This document shows positions 24,499 through 35,061 of a stretch of DNA of 64,000 nt, in pieces. The translations under genes were made by a program, and so were the position numbers. The notes under the pieces were generated by a model. That model was not told the DNA's origin. It did not search any database and worked only from the letters and a program-made list of their open reading frames with translations. Each line of letters opens with the position of its first letter. The stretch's first letter is position 1. The DNA comes from Crenobacter caeni (GTDB taxonomy: Bacteria > Pseudomonadota > Gammaproteobacteria > Burkholderiales > Chromobacteriaceae): contig NZ_JAAGAA010000005.1 in NCBI RefSeq assembly GCF_010435965.1, forward strand, positions 1 to 64,000, written 5' to 3'.

Positions 24499-26006
24499 AG
24501 CCGATTTCCAGCGGTTCCGAATGGACGTTCGATTTGATCGACCGCTACGACGCGGCGATCCGCGAGGTCGCCCTCGGCGAGTACGGCCTCGACATCTACC
24601 CGGTCCAGCTCGAGGTGATCACTGCCGAGCAGATGATGGACGCCTACTCGTCGGTCGGCATGCCGGTCAACTACCACCACTGGAGCTTCGGCAAGCACTT
24701 CGTGTCGACCGAGAAGAGCTACCGGCGCGGGCAGATGGGGCTGGCTTACGAGATCGTGATCAACTCCAACCCGTGCATCGCCTACCTGATGGAGGAGAAC
24801 TCGATGACCATGCAGGCGCTGGTCATCGCGCACGCCGCGTACGGGCACAACTCCTTCTTCAAGGGTAACTACCTGTTCCGCGCGTGGACCGACGCCTCCA
24901 GCATCATCGACTACCTGGTGTTCGCCAAGCAGTACATCACCCAGTGCGAGGAGCGCTACGGCATCAGCGCGGTCGAGGATCTGCTCGACTCCTGCCATGC
25001 GCTGATGAACTACGGGGTCGACCGCTACAAGCGGCCGGAGAAGCTGTCGCTCGAACAGGAGCGCGTGCGCCAGGCCGAACGCGAGCAGTACCTGCAGACG
25101 CAGATCAACGATTTGTGGCGCACCATCCCGCGCCGCGAGCGCGAGGCGGACGGGCACGCCGCGCCGCGCTTCCCGTCCGAGCCGCAGGAGAACCTGCTCT
25201 ATTTCATCGAGAAGGCGGCGCCGCTGCTCGAGCCGTGGCAGCGCGAGATCGTGCGCATCGTGCGCAAGGTCGCGCAGTACTTCTACCCGCAACGGCAGAC
25301 GCAGGTGATGAACGAGGGCTGGGCGACCTTCTGGCACTACACCCTGCTCAACCGCCTGTACGAGAAGGGGCTGGTCACCGACGGCTTCATGATGGAGTTC
25401 CTGCAGAGCCACACCAATGTGGTGATGCAGCCGCCGGTCACCTCGCAGTGGTACAGCGGCATCAACCCGTACGCGCTGGGTTTCGGCATGTACCAGGACA
25501 TCAAGCGCATCTGCGAGGTGCCGACCGGCGAGGACCGCGCATGGTTCCCCGACATCGCCGGTTCCCCGTGGCGCGACACGCTCGACTTCGCGATGAAGAA
25601 CTTCAAGGACGAGAGCTTCATCGCGCAGTACCTGTCGCCCAAGCTGATCCGCGACTTCAGGCTGTTCTCGATCCGCGATGACGACCGCGACGACAAGCTC
25701 GAGGTGTCGGCGATCCACGACGAGGGCGGCTACCGCCAGGTGCGCGAACTGCTGGCCGACCAGTACAACCTCGGCTCGCGCGAGCCGAACATCCAGGTGT
25801 GGTCGGTCAATATGCGCGGAGACCGCAGCCTGCTGTTGCGCCACACCATGCACAACCGGCGGCCGCTCGACCGCGGCAGCGCGGTCGAGGTGCTCCGCCA
25901 TGTCGCGCGGCTGTGGGGCTTCGACGTGCGCATGGAGAGCGTCGACGCTGACGGCCACGCGCGCGAGCATTTCGAGGTCAAGGCACCGACCGAAGCGTAC
26001 GCCTGA
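24495..26006 (+). CDS. spoVR: SpoVR family protein
   Basis: 503 residues from ATG 24495, overlapping the yeaH stop. Hallmarks: [28 protein letters not shown] and [11 protein letters not shown]. Equivalent to E. coli YcgB. Required for cortex formation in Bacillus; in Gram-negatives its role with PrkA/YeaH in stationary-phase stress is not settled. Last gene of the operon, followed by a terminator. Confidence 0.96.
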   Translation: MKPISSGSEWTFDLIDRYDAAIREVALGEYGLDIYPVQLEVITAEQMMDAYSSVGMPVNYHHWSFGKHFVSTEKSYRRGQMGLAYEIVINSNPCIAYLMEENSMTMQALVIAHAAYGHNSFFKGNYLFRAWTDASSIIDYLVFAKQYITQCEERYGISAVEDLLDSCHALMNYGVDRYKRPEKLSLEQERVRQAEREQYLQTQINDLWRTIPRREREADGHAAPRFPSEPQENLLYFIEKAAPLLEPWQREIVRIVRKVAQYFYPQRQTQVMNEGWATFWHYTLLNRLYEKGLVTDGFMMEFLQSHTNVVMQPPVTSQWYSGINPYALGFGMYQDIKRICEVPTGEDRAWFPDIAGSPWRDTLDFAMKNFKDESFIAQYLSPKLIRDFRLFSIRDDDRDDKLEVSAIHDEGGYRQVRELLADQYNLGSREPNIQVWSVNMRGDRSLLLRHTMHNRRPLDRGSAVEVLRHVARLWGFDVRMESVDADGHAREHFEVKAPTEAYA

Positions 26007-26024
26007 GCCGCGGCTTGGCCAGCA

Positions 26025-26053
26025 AAAAGCCCTGCGCGCTGCGCAGGGCTTTT
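26025..26053. terminator. Bidirectional terminator between spoVR and dapB
   Basis: AAAAGCCCTGCGC (26025-26037) pairs perfectly with GCGCAGGGCTTTT (26041-26053) around a 3-nt loop. A/T arms give U-runs in both directions, serving the converging genes. Confidence 0.85.
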
Positions 26054-26071
26054 GTGTGTAGCGGCGGGCGC

Positions 26072-26902
<831 letters not shown>

Positions 26903-27244
26903 TTATTGTTTGGCCGGCGTCTCGCCGCGACCCTCGACGGAGACCACCATGTCGTCCTTGAAGACGACGGTGACGAGGCCCTTCTCGGTCGGCTTGCCCT
27001 GGACTTCACGCAGGTAGCTGTAGTCCCAACGGTTGGCGTGGAAGGGGTCGGCCAACAGCGGGGTACCCAGCAGGAAACGCACCTGATTGCGCGTCATGCC
27101 CGGCTTGACCTGCGCTACGGCCGCTTCGCTCAATTCGTTGCCTTGCTCGATCACCATGCGGTGCGGGGTGAACCAGTTGATCGGGTTGACCGAACTGCAG
27201 GCCGTCAGCAGCAGGGCGGCGGCGAGGGAAAGGATCTTGGTCAT
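26903..27244 (-). CDS. bamE: Outer membrane assembly lipoprotein BamE
   Basis: 113 residues. Lipoprotein signal with lipobox LLLTAC (C16), then the SmpA/OmlA domain: MVIEQGNELSEAAVAQVKPG and MTRNQVRFLLGTPLLADPFH are diagnostic. Part of the BAM complex that folds outer-membrane proteins. Divergent from fur across an 83-bp gap, the usual partner arrangement in beta- and gammaproteobacteria. Confidence 0.96.
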   Translation of the reverse strand: MTKILSLAAALLLTACSSVNPINWFTPHRMVIEQGNELSEAAVAQVKPGMTRNQVRFLLGTPLLADPFHANRWDYSYLREVQGKPTEKGLVTVVFKDDMVVSVEGRGETPAKQ

Positions 27245-27268
27245 CGTGTGCGCGCCGGCAGAACCGGG

Positions 27269-27297
27269 TTGGGTAAACGTTTAAAAGCCTTTATGAT
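27269..27297 (+). promoter_or_regulatory. Predicted fur promoter
   Basis: TTGGGT (27269-27274) and TATGAT (27292-27297) are separated by 17 bp, 31 bp before the fur ATG. No obvious full Fur box was seen over it. Confidence 0.5.
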
Positions 27298-27327
27298 ACA
27301 GAGAATCACCGCACCAGTCATGACACG

Positions 27328-27762
27328 ATGAGCAAAGCCAGTCACCTCAAGGATATCGGCCTGAAAGCAACCGGGCCGCGCCTGACCATCCTCGAACTGT
27401 TCGAGAACAGCGAGACCCGCCACCTGTCCGCCGAGGACATCTACCGCAAGCTGCTCTCGGACGAGGTCGACATCGGCCTCGCGACCATCTACCGCGTGCT
27501 CACCCAGTTCGAGCAGGCGGGCATCCTGGTGCGCCACCATTTCGAATCCGGCAAGGCCGTTTACGAACTGAACCAGGGCGGCCACCACGACCATATGGTG
27601 TGCGTCGGATGCGGGACCGTCACCGAATTCTTCGACCCGGAGATCGAGCGCCTGCAGGAACGCATCGCCAAGCAGCACGGCTTCGCGATCCAGGACCATT
27701 CGCTGTACCTGTACGGTGAATGCGCCGAGTGCCAGTCCAGGCGCGCACCGGGCAAGCGATGA
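27328..27762 (+). CDS. fur: Ferric uptake regulator
   Basis: 144 residues. Winged-helix N-domain ([37 protein letters not shown]) and dimerisation domain with [11 protein letters not shown]. Two zinc-binding CxxC pairs, C92/C95 and C132/C135, are intact. An iron-responsive repressor. Its TGA overlaps the aat start (ATGA), so aat and bpt are probably co-transcribed with it. Confidence 0.97.
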   Translation: MSKASHLKDIGLKATGPRLTILELFENSETRHLSAEDIYRKLLSDEVDIGLATIYRVLTQFEQAGILVRHHFESGKAVYELNQGGHHDHMVCVGCGTVTEFFDPEIERLQERIAKQHGFAIQDHSLYLYGECAECQSRRAPGKR

Positions 27763-28463
27763 TTCCCTGGCTCGGCTCGTCGCCGGCCTTTCCGCCGGTC
27801 GATACCGCGCAGGAAGACCCGGACGGCCTGCTGGCCGCCGGCGGCGAGCTGACCCTGCCCTGGCTTGCGCGTGCGTACGGCCGGGGCATCTTCCCGTGGT
27901 TTTCCCGCGGCGAGCCCATCCTGTGGTGGTCGCCGTCCGAGCGCATGGTGCTGTTGCCCGGCGACCTGAAAGTCAGCCGTTCGCTGGACAAGACCTTGCG
28001 TAACCGCGCCTACGAGGTGCGCTGCGACAGCGCGTTCGAGGCGGTGATCCGCGCGTGCGCCACCGCTCCGCGCGAAGGGCAGGGCGGCACCTGGATCGTC
28101 GACGAGATGGTCGACGCCTACGTCGCGCTCCATCGTGTCGGCCACGCGCATTCTTTCGAGACGTGGATGGACGGTGAGCTGGTCGGCGGCCTGTACGGCG
28201 TCGCCTTCGGGCGCATGTTCTACGGCGAGTCGATGTTCCACCGTGCGCGCGACGCGTCGAAGATCGCCTTCGTGCATATGGCGCGCCACCTGCAGGCGAA
28301 CGGCTTTTCGATGATCGACTGCCAGTTCCACACGCCGCACCTCGCCTCGCTCGGCGCAGCGCTCATCCCGCGGCAACGCTTTGTTGCGACGCTCGCAGGC
28401 CTGGTGGCGCAGCCGCAGCCGGCCGGGCTCTGGCATTACAGGTTCCGCAATGAGCCATCGTGA
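27759..28463 (+). CDS. aat: Leucyl/phenylalanyl-tRNA-protein transferase
   Basis: 234 residues from ATG 27759, which overlaps the fur stop. Family blocks [59 protein letters not shown] and [15 protein letters not shown] are all present. It adds Leu or Phe to proteins with N-terminal Arg or Lys, marking them for ClpAP by the N-end rule. Neighbour bpt extends the same pathway. Confidence 0.97.
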   Translation: MIPWLGSSPAFPPVDTAQEDPDGLLAAGGELTLPWLARAYGRGIFPWFSRGEPILWWSPSERMVLLPGDLKVSRSLDKTLRNRAYEVRCDSAFEAVIRACATAPREGQGGTWIVDEMVDAYVALHRVGHAHSFETWMDGELVGGLYGVAFGRMFYGESMFHRARDASKIAFVHMARHLQANGFSMIDCQFHTPHLASLGAALIPRQRFVATLAGLVAQPQPAGLWHYRFRNEPS

Positions 28464-29166
28464 CGCCAGCCAGTCGGTCGTGCATTTCTACGCGACCGCG
28501 CCTTACCCGTGCAGCTACCTCGACGGGCGCGAGGCGCGCTCGCAGGTCGCGATCCCGGTGGAGGCGATCGACGCCGCGCTCTACAGCCAGCTGGTGCGCA
28601 TGGGGTTCCGGCGCAGCGGCTATTACACCTACCGTCCGTTCTGCGAGGGGTGCGAGGCGTGCGTGCCGGTCAGGCTGCGCGCGGCGCAGTTCGTGCCGGA
28701 CCGCGCGCAGCGGCGCACCTGGCGTCGCCACCAAGGCCTGACGGTGCGGGTGCTGCCGCTCGCGTTCGACGCGCGCCACTTCGAGCTGTACCGGCGCTAC
28801 CAGTGCGCGCGCCACCCCGGCGGCGGCATGAGCGAGGACGGCAGCCAGCAGTACAGCGAGTTCATCCTGAAAAGCCGGGTCGACAGCGTGCTGGTCGAAT
28901 TTTGCGAAGGGGAGACAGTGCGCATGGTCAGCCTGATCGACCGGCTGGAGGACGGGCTGTCGGCGGTGTACACCTTCTACGACCCGGACGTGCCCGGCGC
29001 GAGCTACGGCAACTACAGCGTGATGTGGCAGGCGCGCTGGGCGCGCGAGCTGGGCCTGCCCTTCCTGTACCTTGGCTACTGGATCGGCGAGTGCCGCAAG
29101 ATGGTGTACAAGTCGCGTTTCAAGCCGCTCGAGCGGCTGGCGGATGGTGTCTGGGCGCCGTTCTGA
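28450..29166 (+). CDS. bpt: Aspartate/glutamate leucyltransferase
   Basis: 238 residues from ATG 28450 (14-nt overlap with aat). Matches the bacterial ATE1-like family: CSYLDGREARSQVAIP, GFRRSGYYTYRPFCEGCEAC, then HPGGGMSEDGSQQYSEFI, and YLGYWIGECRKMVYKSRFKP. It adds Leu to N-terminal Asp/Glu, making them N-end rule substrates; it works with ClpS/ClpAP. Full length. Confidence 0.95.
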   Translation: MSHRDASQSVVHFYATAPYPCSYLDGREARSQVAIPVEAIDAALYSQLVRMGFRRSGYYTYRPFCEGCEACVPVRLRAAQFVPDRAQRRTWRRHQGLTVRVLPLAFDARHFELYRRYQCARHPGGGMSEDGSQQYSEFILKSRVDSVLVEFCEGETVRMVSLIDRLEDGLSAVYTFYDPDVPGASYGNYSVMWQARWARELGLPFLYLGYWIGECRKMVYKSRFKPLERLADGVWAPF

Positions 29167-29193
29167 GGCGCCCGAGGTTACATCGGCACTACT

Positions 29194-29658
29194 TTACATT
29201 GGGACCACGCGCATGGTGCCGGCGCCGGTCAGGATGCGCACGCGCTGGCCTGCCACCAGCGGCAGGTCGCCGTCCTGCACCACCGAGATCATGCGGCCGT
29301 CGCGGTCGAGGCGCACGGTGACTTCCAGCGCGTTCTTGGTGCCCACGCCCTGCTGGATCGACTCGCTGGCGAGCCCGCCTATCATCGCGCCGGCGATCGC
29401 GCCGACCGTCGAGCCGGAGCCGCCGCCGATATTGCTGCCGGCGATGCCGCCGATCGCGGTGCCGCCCAGGGTCAGCAGCGGATTCTTCTCGCCTTCGACC
29501 TTCACGTTCTGTACCGAGACCACCTGGCCGAATTCGACCGTCTGCGGCTGTTGTAGTTGGCCGCGCTTGTAGACCACCGCCGAGTCCGAAGGCGCAGCGC
29601 AGCCGGTGACAGCCAGCGCAGCGGCGACAAAGAGGGTGGCGGGCAGGATTTTTTTCAT
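29194..29658 (-). CDS. slyB: Outer-membrane lipoprotein, SlyB-like
   Basis: 154 residues from ATG 29658; the frame is open above but lacks a start with a signal. Lipoprotein signal MKKILPATLFVAAALAVTGC. The centre has a glycine zipper (GGTAIGGIAGSNIGGGSGST and AIAGAMIGGLASE) as in SlyB/Pcp proteins; the C-terminus is a small beta domain. Probably an envelope-stabilising outer-membrane lipoprotein. It is 11 bp from the stop-start interval with pyrD. Confidence 0.85.
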   Translation of the reverse strand: MKKILPATLFVAAALAVTGCAAPSDSAVVYKRGQLQQPQTVEFGQVVSVQNVKVEGEKNPLLTLGGTAIGGIAGSNIGGGSGSTVGAIAGAMIGGLASESIQQGVGTKNALEVTVRLDRDGRMISVVQDGDLPLVAGQRVRILTGAGTMRVVPM

Positions 29659-29669
29659 TGCTGTGTCTT

Positions 29670-30719
29670 TCAGGCCTGGACGCTTGTGGCGCCCGTATTG
29701 TTCAGTCGCGCGATCGCGTCGACGCATTCGCCGACCAGGGACGGGCCCCGGTAGATCAGCCCGCTGTAGAGTTGGACGAGGGTGGCGCCGGCTTCGATCT
29801 TGCGTGCGGCATCGGTTCCGTCAAGGATGCCGCCCACCCCTATGATAGGCATCGCCCCGCCGAGTTCCTGCGCGAGGGTGCGGATCACTTCGGTCGAGCG
29901 CTCGCGCACCGGCGCGCCGGACAGGCCACCGGCCTCGTCCGCGTGCAGGTGGCCGGCGACCGCGTCGCGCGACAGCGTGGTGTTGGTCGCGATCACCGCG
30001 TCGACTTCGTGCTCGGCGAGCAGCCGCGCGATGTCGCGCACCGCGTCGTCGTCGAGGTCGGGCGCGATCTTCACGGCGAACGGCACGTAGCGGCCGTGCG
30101 TGTCGGCCAGCTGCGCCTGGCGTGCCTTGAGCGCCGCGATCAGCGCGGCGAGCTCCTGCCCCTGCTGCAGCTGGCGCAGGTTCTTGGTGTTCGGCGACGA
30201 GATGTTCACCGTCACGTAGCTCGCGCACGGGTAGACCTTGTCGAAGCAACTCAGGTAGTCGTCGGTGGCGCGTTCGATCGGCGTGTCGGCGTTCTTGCCG
30301 ATATTGATGCCGAGCACGCCCTTGAAGCGGCTCGCCTCGACGTTGCGCACCAGGTTGTCGACGCCCAGGTTGTTGAAGCCCATGCGGTTGATCACCGCCT
30401 GGTGCTCGGGCAGGCGGAACAGGCGCGGCTTGGGGTTGCCCGGCTGCGCGCGCGGGGTGACGGTGCCGATCTCGATGAAGCCGAAGCCCAGGGCGGCGAG
30501 CGCGTCGATATGCGCGCCGTCCTTGTCGAGCCCGGCGCCAAGGCCGACCGGGTTGGGGAAGGTCAGCCCCATCGCCTTGACGGGGAGGCGCTTGGGCTTC
30601 TTCCCCAACAGGGTGTCCAGTTGCAGGGCGTGCGCCCTGTCCAGCGCGCCCAGCGTCAGGCGGTGGGCGGTCTCGGCGTCGAGGCTGAACAGGAGCGGGC
30701 GAAGCAGGCTGTAGAGCAT
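29670..30719 (-). CDS. pyrD: Dihydroorotate dehydrogenase, class 2
   Basis: 349 residues. N-terminal membrane-associating helices ([20 protein letters not shown]) mark the quinone-linked class 2. FMN and substrate motifs [33 protein letters not shown] and [19 protein letters not shown] are in place. It oxidises dihydroorotate to orotate in pyrimidine synthesis, feeding electrons to quinone. Confidence 0.97.
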   Translation of the reverse strand: MLYSLLRPLLFSLDAETAHRLTLGALDRAHALQLDTLLGKKPKRLPVKAMGLTFPNPVGLGAGLDKDGAHIDALAALGFGFIEIGTVTPRAQPGNPKPRLFRLPEHQAVINRMGFNNLGVDNLVRNVEASRFKGVLGINIGKNADTPIERATDDYLSCFDKVYPCASYVTVNISSPNTKNLRQLQQGQELAALIAALKARQAQLADTHGRYVPFAVKIAPDLDDDAVRDIARLLAEHEVDAVIATNTTLSRDAVAGHLHADEAGGLSGAPVRERSTEVIRTLAQELGGAMPIIGVGGILDGTDAARKIEAGATLVQLYSGLIYRGPSLVGECVDAIARLNNTGATSVQA

Positions 30720-30763
30720 GGCGGGTGCGGGCGTGATGCCCTATTTATGCAAACTTGCTGATC

Positions 30764-31354
30764 CTACAGGATCCGGCACGCTTCGTCGAAGGCCGGGCGC
30801 GGCAGCCGCGGGTGCAGGCGGCTCGCGTCGCCGTAGCCCAGGTTGATCAGGAAGTTGCTGCGCCAGCGTCCGTCGGCGAAGAATTCGGCGTCGACGCCCG
30901 CCTTGTCGAAGCCCGACATCGGCCCGCAGTCGAGGCCGAGTGCGCGCGCGGCCAGCATCAGGTAGGCGCCTTGCAGGTTGCTATTGCGCAGCATGGTCTC
31001 CTCGATCAGCACGTCGTTGCCGGCGAACCAGCTTCTGGCGTCGGTATGCGGGTAGAGCGTCGGCAGCGCTTCGTAGAATTCGCGGTCGGCGGCGACGATC
31101 ACGGTGACCGGCGCCTGCAGCGTCTGCGCGACGTTGCCGGGGGCGAGGTGCGGCTCGAGCCGGGCCTTGGCCTCGGGCGAGCTCAGGAACACGAAGCGGC
31201 CCGGGCAGCTGTTGGCGCTGGTCGGCCCCTGGCTTGCGATTGCGTAGAGCTGGCGCAGCATCGCGTCGCTGACTCGGCGTGCCTGCCAGTGATGGTGGGT
31301 GCGTGCCAGGTTGAACAGTTGGTCCAGTGCGCTGTCGGCGATCGCGGTGCTCAT
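30764..31354 (-). CDS. rutE: Nitroreductase-family protein, RutE/HadB-like
   Basis: 196 residues. Flavin nitroreductase fold: ARTHHHWQARRVSDAMLRQL and GPTSANSCPGRFVFLSSPEA, then LAARALGLDCGPMSGFD. The sequence resembles malonic semialdehyde reductase RutE, but no rut genes are nearby, so it is best called a predicted NAD(P)H-flavin oxidoreductase. Its start overlaps the motD stop (ATGA). Confidence 0.8.
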   Translation of the reverse strand: MSTAIADSALDQLFNLARTHHHWQARRVSDAMLRQLYAIASQGPTSANSCPGRFVFLSSPEAKARLEPHLAPGNVAQTLQAPVTVIVAADREFYEALPTLYPHTDARSWFAGNDVLIEETMLRNSNLQGAYLMLAARALGLDCGPMSGFDKAGVDAEFFADGRWRSNFLINLGYGDASRLHPRLPRPAFDEACRIL

Positions 31355-32166
31355 TGTGTACCTCGTAGAGGGGTGGGCGAGGAAGCGTCTTCGGTGAGGG
31401 TAGAGGGCAGCGCGGCCAGCTCTTCCTTGCCGCGTGCCAGGATGGTGATCGCGACGCGCCGGTTCTGCGCGCGGCCCTGTTCACTTGTATTGTCGGCGAG
31501 CGGGCGCGTCTCGGCGCGGCCGATCGCGACCAGGCGCTCGGCGGCGACGCCGTTCTCCTGCAAGAGGCGCACCACGCTGCCGGCGCGCGCGGCGGACAAT
31601 TCCCAGTTGGACGGGTAGTTCGCGTTGCGGATCGGCACGTTGTCGCTGAAACCCTCGACCTTGATCGGGCTGTCCAGCGGTACGAGCACGCCGGAGAGCG
31701 CGGTCACCAGCCGGATCGACTCGGGCGACGGCGTCGCCTGGCCGACCGGGAACAGCGCGTTGTCGCGGATGTCGACCTGGATGTCGTCGCCTTTGCGGCT
31801 GACCTTGACCTGGCCGTTGGCCGACAGCGGCGCGAGCACTTCGTTAAGCGTGCGCTCGAGCCGGTCGGCCTGCGTCTTCGGCGGCACCGGTTGCGAGGCG
31901 ACCTTGCGCGCGATGTACTTGGCGTCAGGCGCGGCGATCTGGGTGTTCGCGCTGCCGGAGGGCTTGCTTTGCAGCGCCAGCGGCGAGGTGCCGAAGGCGT
32001 CGACCAGCGCACTGGAGAGCGAGCGGTACTTGCTCTCGTTCACCTGCGACACCGCGTACATCACCACGAAGAATGCGAAGAGCAGGGTGATGAAGTCGGC
32101 GTAGGAAACCAGCCAGCGCTCGTGGTTCTCGTGTTCTTCCTCGTGTCGGCGGCGTCGGCGGCTCAC
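31351..32166 (-). CDS. motD: Flagellar motor stator protein MotD (MotB family)
   Basis: 271 residues. MotD-type N-terminus with a basic start RRRRRHEEEHENHERWLVSY followed by one membrane helix ADFITLLFAFFVVMYAVSQV containing the proton-binding Asp. The C-terminal OmpA/MotB domain (VEGFSDNVPIRNANYPSNWE, LSAARAGSVVRLL) binds peptidoglycan. Normally paired with MotC; no motC/motA gene is visible on either side. The upstream gene is an S49 peptidase, 12 bp away. Confidence 0.88.
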   Translation of the reverse strand: MSRRRRRHEEEHENHERWLVSYADFITLLFAFFVVMYAVSQVNESKYRSLSSALVDAFGTSPLALQSKPSGSANTQIAAPDAKYIARKVASQPVPPKTQADRLERTLNEVLAPLSANGQVKVSRKGDDIQVDIRDNALFPVGQATPSPESIRLVTALSGVLVPLDSPIKVEGFSDNVPIRNANYPSNWELSAARAGSVVRLLQENGVAAERLVAIGRAETRPLADNTSEQGRAQNRRVAITILARGKEELAALPSTLTEDASSPTPLRGTQ

Positions 32167-32178
32167 GGCGGCTCCGGC

Positions 32179-33117
32179 TCAGTAAAAGCGCGTACCGAAC
32201 AGGGTTGCGAACCCCTGCGCGAACTCGACGCCCAGCAAACGCGCGGCGCGCTTGCCGAAGCCTTCTTCCTGCGTGAATTCGACCAGCTTCTCGGCCTTGA
32301 ACTCGTCGCGTGCGACCTGACGCACCGACGAGAGTCCGTCGACGAGACCGTTCTGCTTGCCCTGCGCGCCCAGCCAGACGCGGCCGGAGAAGGTGTCGTC
32401 CGAAACCTGCAATCGCGCGCCGCGGCCGCTCTTCACCGCCTGGATGAACTGGCCGTGGATGGTGTCGACCAGTTCGTGGCGGATCGCCTCGTGCTGCGGG
32501 TTGGCCGGCGAGAACGGGTCGCCCATGCCCTTGTTTTGGCCGGCGGTCACCAGCCGGCGTTCGACGCCGAGCTTCTGCATCGCGTCGGTGAAGCCGAAGC
32601 CGTCGGAGAGTACGCCGATCGAGCCGACGATGGACGCCTTGTCCGCGTAGATGCGGTCGGTGGCCGCCGCGATGTAGTAGCAGCCGGACGCGCACACTTC
32701 CTCGACCACGGTCACCAGCGGGATGTCCGGGTGCGCCTTCTTCAGGCGACGGATCTCGTCATAGGCGATGCCGGAGAGCACCGGGCTGCCGCCGGGGCTG
32801 TTGGCGCGGATGATGATGCCGCGCGTGCCCTTGTCGCGGTACGCGGCTTCCAGGCCTTCGAGCAGGCGGTTGCTGCTGTCGTTCTCGCTGCTGATCGCAC
32901 CTTCGAGGGCGACCACGGCGGTGTGCGTACCGTCGAGCAGGCGATTCTGGCTGTCCTGGTTGCGGCCGCTGACGGCGAGCGCGATCAGCGCGACGGCGAC
33001 CGCCAGCCAGGCGAGGCGGAAGAAGATCTTCCACTGGCGCGCGCGCGTCTGCTCCTTCAGTGCAGCACCGGCAAGTTTGGTGATTAGTTCGCGTTCCCAG
33101 TCGGGTTGTTCGTTCAC
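32179..33117 (-). CDS. sppA: Signal peptide peptidase SppA-type S49 peptidase
   Basis: 312 residues with one N-terminal membrane helix (FRLAWLAVAVALIALAV) and a periplasmic S49 domain. Catalytic Ser S144 in EEVCASGCYYIAAA and probable general base K196 in TAGQNKGMGDPF; NSPGGSPV and GSIGVLSDGF are conserved. It degrades cleaved signal peptides in the membrane. Its start overlaps the Rieske gene stop (4 nt), part of an rluC-HAD-Rieske-sppA-motD-nitroreductase series. Confidence 0.93.
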   Translation of the reverse strand: MNEQPDWERELITKLAGAALKEQTRARQWKIFFRLAWLAVAVALIALAVSGRNQDSQNRLLDGTHTAVVALEGAISSENDSSNRLLEGLEAAYRDKGTRGIIIRANSPGGSPVLSGIAYDEIRRLKKAHPDIPLVTVVEEVCASGCYYIAAATDRIYADKASIVGSIGVLSDGFGFTDAMQKLGVERRLVTAGQNKGMGDPFSPANPQHEAIRHELVDTIHGQFIQAVKSGRGARLQVSDDTFSGRVWLGAQGKQNGLVDGLSSVRQVARDEFKAEKLVEFTQEEGFGKRAARLLGVEFAQGFATLFGTRFY

Positions 33118-33491
33118 GTGGCGTCCGTCGTCAGAGTATGGTTTTCCGGCAGATGATAAACCCCTGCGTCATTTTCGTGTACGGCAACCGGTAGAAGCGA
33201 CGCACCCGCGCACGGCCCGGCGACGCACAGGCCGCTGTCGGGCGCGTACAGCGCGCCGTGGGCGCTGCACACCAGGAACGCGCCGTCCCGGTCGAACACC
33301 TTGCCGTCGATCAAATCCAGTTCGAGCGGCAGGTGACGGCAGGCGTTGACCCAGCCGTAGACGCGGCCCTGGTAGCGCACCACGAAGGCGGGCCGCGTTT
33401 CGCCCCCGAGCCTCGCCTCCAAGCGCACGGCAAGGCCGCGTTCCTTGAGCGCGCTGCCCGCGCAGATCAGTACAGGCGCGGCGTCAGCCAT
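33114..33491 (-). CDS. Rieske [2Fe-2S] domain protein
   Basis: 125 residues with the two Rieske boxes C51-R-H53 and C75-x-x-H78 (CRHLPLELD; CSAHGALYAPDSGLC). A small stand-alone ferredoxin-like protein of the type found beside HAD and sppA genes in betaproteobacteria. Electron partner unknown. Overlaps the HAD gene by 25 nt. Confidence 0.88.
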   Translation of the reverse strand: MADAAPVLICAGSALKERGLAVRLEARLGGETRPAFVVRYQGRVYGWVNACRHLPLELDLIDGKVFDRDGAFLVCSAHGALYAPDSGLCVAGPCAGASLLPVAVHENDAGVYHLPENHTLTTDAT

Positions 33492-34120
33492 GCGTCCAGC
33501 GCGGCGAAGTTATCGAAAATGGCGGCGGGCTGGCACGCGGCGAGGGTGTCGACCGGATGTGCGCCGTAGCTGACGCCCAGCGCGTGGGTGCCGGCGTTGG
33601 CGGCCATCAAAAGGTCGTGGCTGGTGTCGCCGACCATCGCCGTGCGCGCCGCGTCGACGCCAAGGTCGGCCGTGATCTCGGCGAGCATCTGCGGGTGCGG
33701 CTTGGACGCGCACTCGTCGACGGTGCGGGTGGCGTCAAACAGACCGGCGAGGCCGGTGGCCGCGAGTGCGCGGTCGAGGCCGCGCCGGCTCTTGCCGGTG
33801 GCGACCGCGAGCAGGGCGCCGCGCGCCTTCCAGCGTGCGAGCGCGTCGGCGACGCCGTCGAAGAGTTCGATGGTTTCCTCGCCGGTCAGGTAGGCGCGGC
33901 GATACGCGTCTTCCAGCGCGCGGTACGCCTCGTTGCTCTGGCCGGGGCAGGCGGTTGCCAGCGCACGCGGCAGCGCGAGGCCGATCACGTGGCTGGCCGC
34001 CGCGCGCTCCGGGACGGGCAGGCCGGTCGCCTCGCAGGCGCGCTGGATCGAGCGCACGATATGCGCGGTCGAATCCATCAGCGTGCCGTCCCAGTCGAAG
34101 ACGATCAGTTCGAGCTTCAT
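33467..34120 (-). CDS. HAD phosphatase (Gph-like)
   Basis: 217 residues from ATG 34120. HAD motif I FDWDGTLMDS, motif II ATGKSRRGLD, motif III K (ASKPHP) and motif IV GDTSHDLLMAANA. Its place between rluC and a Rieske gene is conserved in related bacteria, but the substrate is not known. A much longer open frame running through rluC in another frame is a shadow. The start overlaps the rluC stop by 4 nt. Confidence 0.9.
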   Translation of the reverse strand: MKLELIVFDWDGTLMDSTAHIVRSIQRACEATGLPVPERAAASHVIGLALPRALATACPGQSNEAYRALEDAYRRAYLTGEETIELFDGVADALARWKARGALLAVATGKSRRGLDRALAATGLAGLFDATRTVDECASKPHPQMLAEITADLGVDAARTAMVGDTSHDLLMAANAGTHALGVSYGAHPVDTLAACQPAAIFDNFAALDAWLTPRLY

Positions 34121-35061
34121 GGCTGTTTCTCCAGACGGGCGGTAAACGCGGCCAGTTCTTTCGGCAGCGGGGCGGACAGCTCCAGCGGTTCGCCGGTCAG
34201 GGGGTGCGGCAGCTTCAGGCTGTGCGCGTGCAGGAACATGCGCTTGAGGCCGTCGCGTACCAGCGTCTTGTTGCGCGCGAAGTCGCCGTACCGCTCGTCG
34301 CCGGCGATCGGGCAGCCATTCGCCTGCGTGTGCACGCGGATCTGGTGGGTGCGGCCGGTCTTCAGCCACGCCTCGACCAGGGTGAAGCCGCGGTAGCGTT
34401 CGAGTACGCTGAAGATGGTATGCGCGTACTGGCCGCCTTCTTCCTGCACGCGTACCCGTTTCTCGCCCTCGGGGGTGTGCCACTTGAACAGCGGCAGCTT
34501 GACGTGGCGCAGCTTGTCCGGCCACTGGCCGAGCACCAGCGCGAAGTAGCGCTTTTGCGGCACGTCGTTGCGGATCATCTCGTGCAGCTTGACCAGCGCC
34601 GAGCGCTTCTTGGCGATCATCAGCAGGCCCGAAGTCTCGCGGTCGAGGCGGTGCACCAGCTCCAGGTAGCGCGCCTCGGGCCGCGCGCGCCTCAGTTGTT
34701 CGATCACGCCGAACGACACGCCGCTGCCGCCGTGCACGGCGACGCCGGCGGGCTTGTCGATCACCAGCAGCGCGTCGTCCTCGTATACCACCGGGAAGTG
34801 CCCTTCCGGGACGAAGGTCTGCGCCGCCTCGCGGCTGGCGGTGCGCACCGGCGGTAGGCGCACGTTGTCGCCCGCGACGAGGCGGTAGGCGGCGTCGACG
34901 CGGCCCTTGTTTACCCGTACTTCGCCCGAGCGCAGGATGCGGTAGACATGGCTCTTGGGCACCCCCTTGAGGATGCGCACCAGGTAGTTGTCGATGCGCT
35001 GCCCGGCGTCTTCTTCGTCGATCTGGACGAAAGAGACGGACTCTTTGCGTATATCTGTCAT
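34117..35061 (-). CDS. rluC: 23S rRNA pseudouridine synthase RluC
   Basis: 314 residues from ATG 35061 (a TTG 18 bp upstream also fits). N-terminal S4 domain (GQRIDNYLVRILKGVPKSHV, RVNKGRVDAAYRL), then the pseudouridine synthase domain with the catalytic-Asp motif VHRLDRETSGLLM and TGRTHQIRVHTQ. It modifies U955, U2504 and U2580 (E. coli numbers) in 23S rRNA. Divergent from rne, as in many proteobacteria. A TATAAG box overlaps the start region, suggesting a very short leader. Confidence 0.95.
   Translation of the reverse strand: MTDIRKESVSFVQIDEEDAGQRIDNYLVRILKGVPKSHVYRILRSGEVRVNKGRVDAAYRLVAGDNVRLPPVRTASREAAQTFVPEGHFPVVYEDDALLVIDKPAGVAVHGGSGVSFGVIEQLRRARPEARYLELVHRLDRETSGLLMIAKKRSALVKLHEMIRNDVPQKRYFALVLGQWPDKLRHVKLPLFKWHTPEGEKRVRVQEEGGQYAHTIFSVLERYRGFTLVEAWLKTGRTHQIRVHTQANGCPIAGDERYGDFARNKTLVRDGLKRMFLHAHSLKLPHPLTGEPLELSAPLPKELAAFTARLEKQP

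Noticed and set aside
27245-27327. Fur box in the bamE-fur gap
   Set aside because: No 19-bp sequence close to the Fur consensus could be found; only a sigma70-type promoter is clear.
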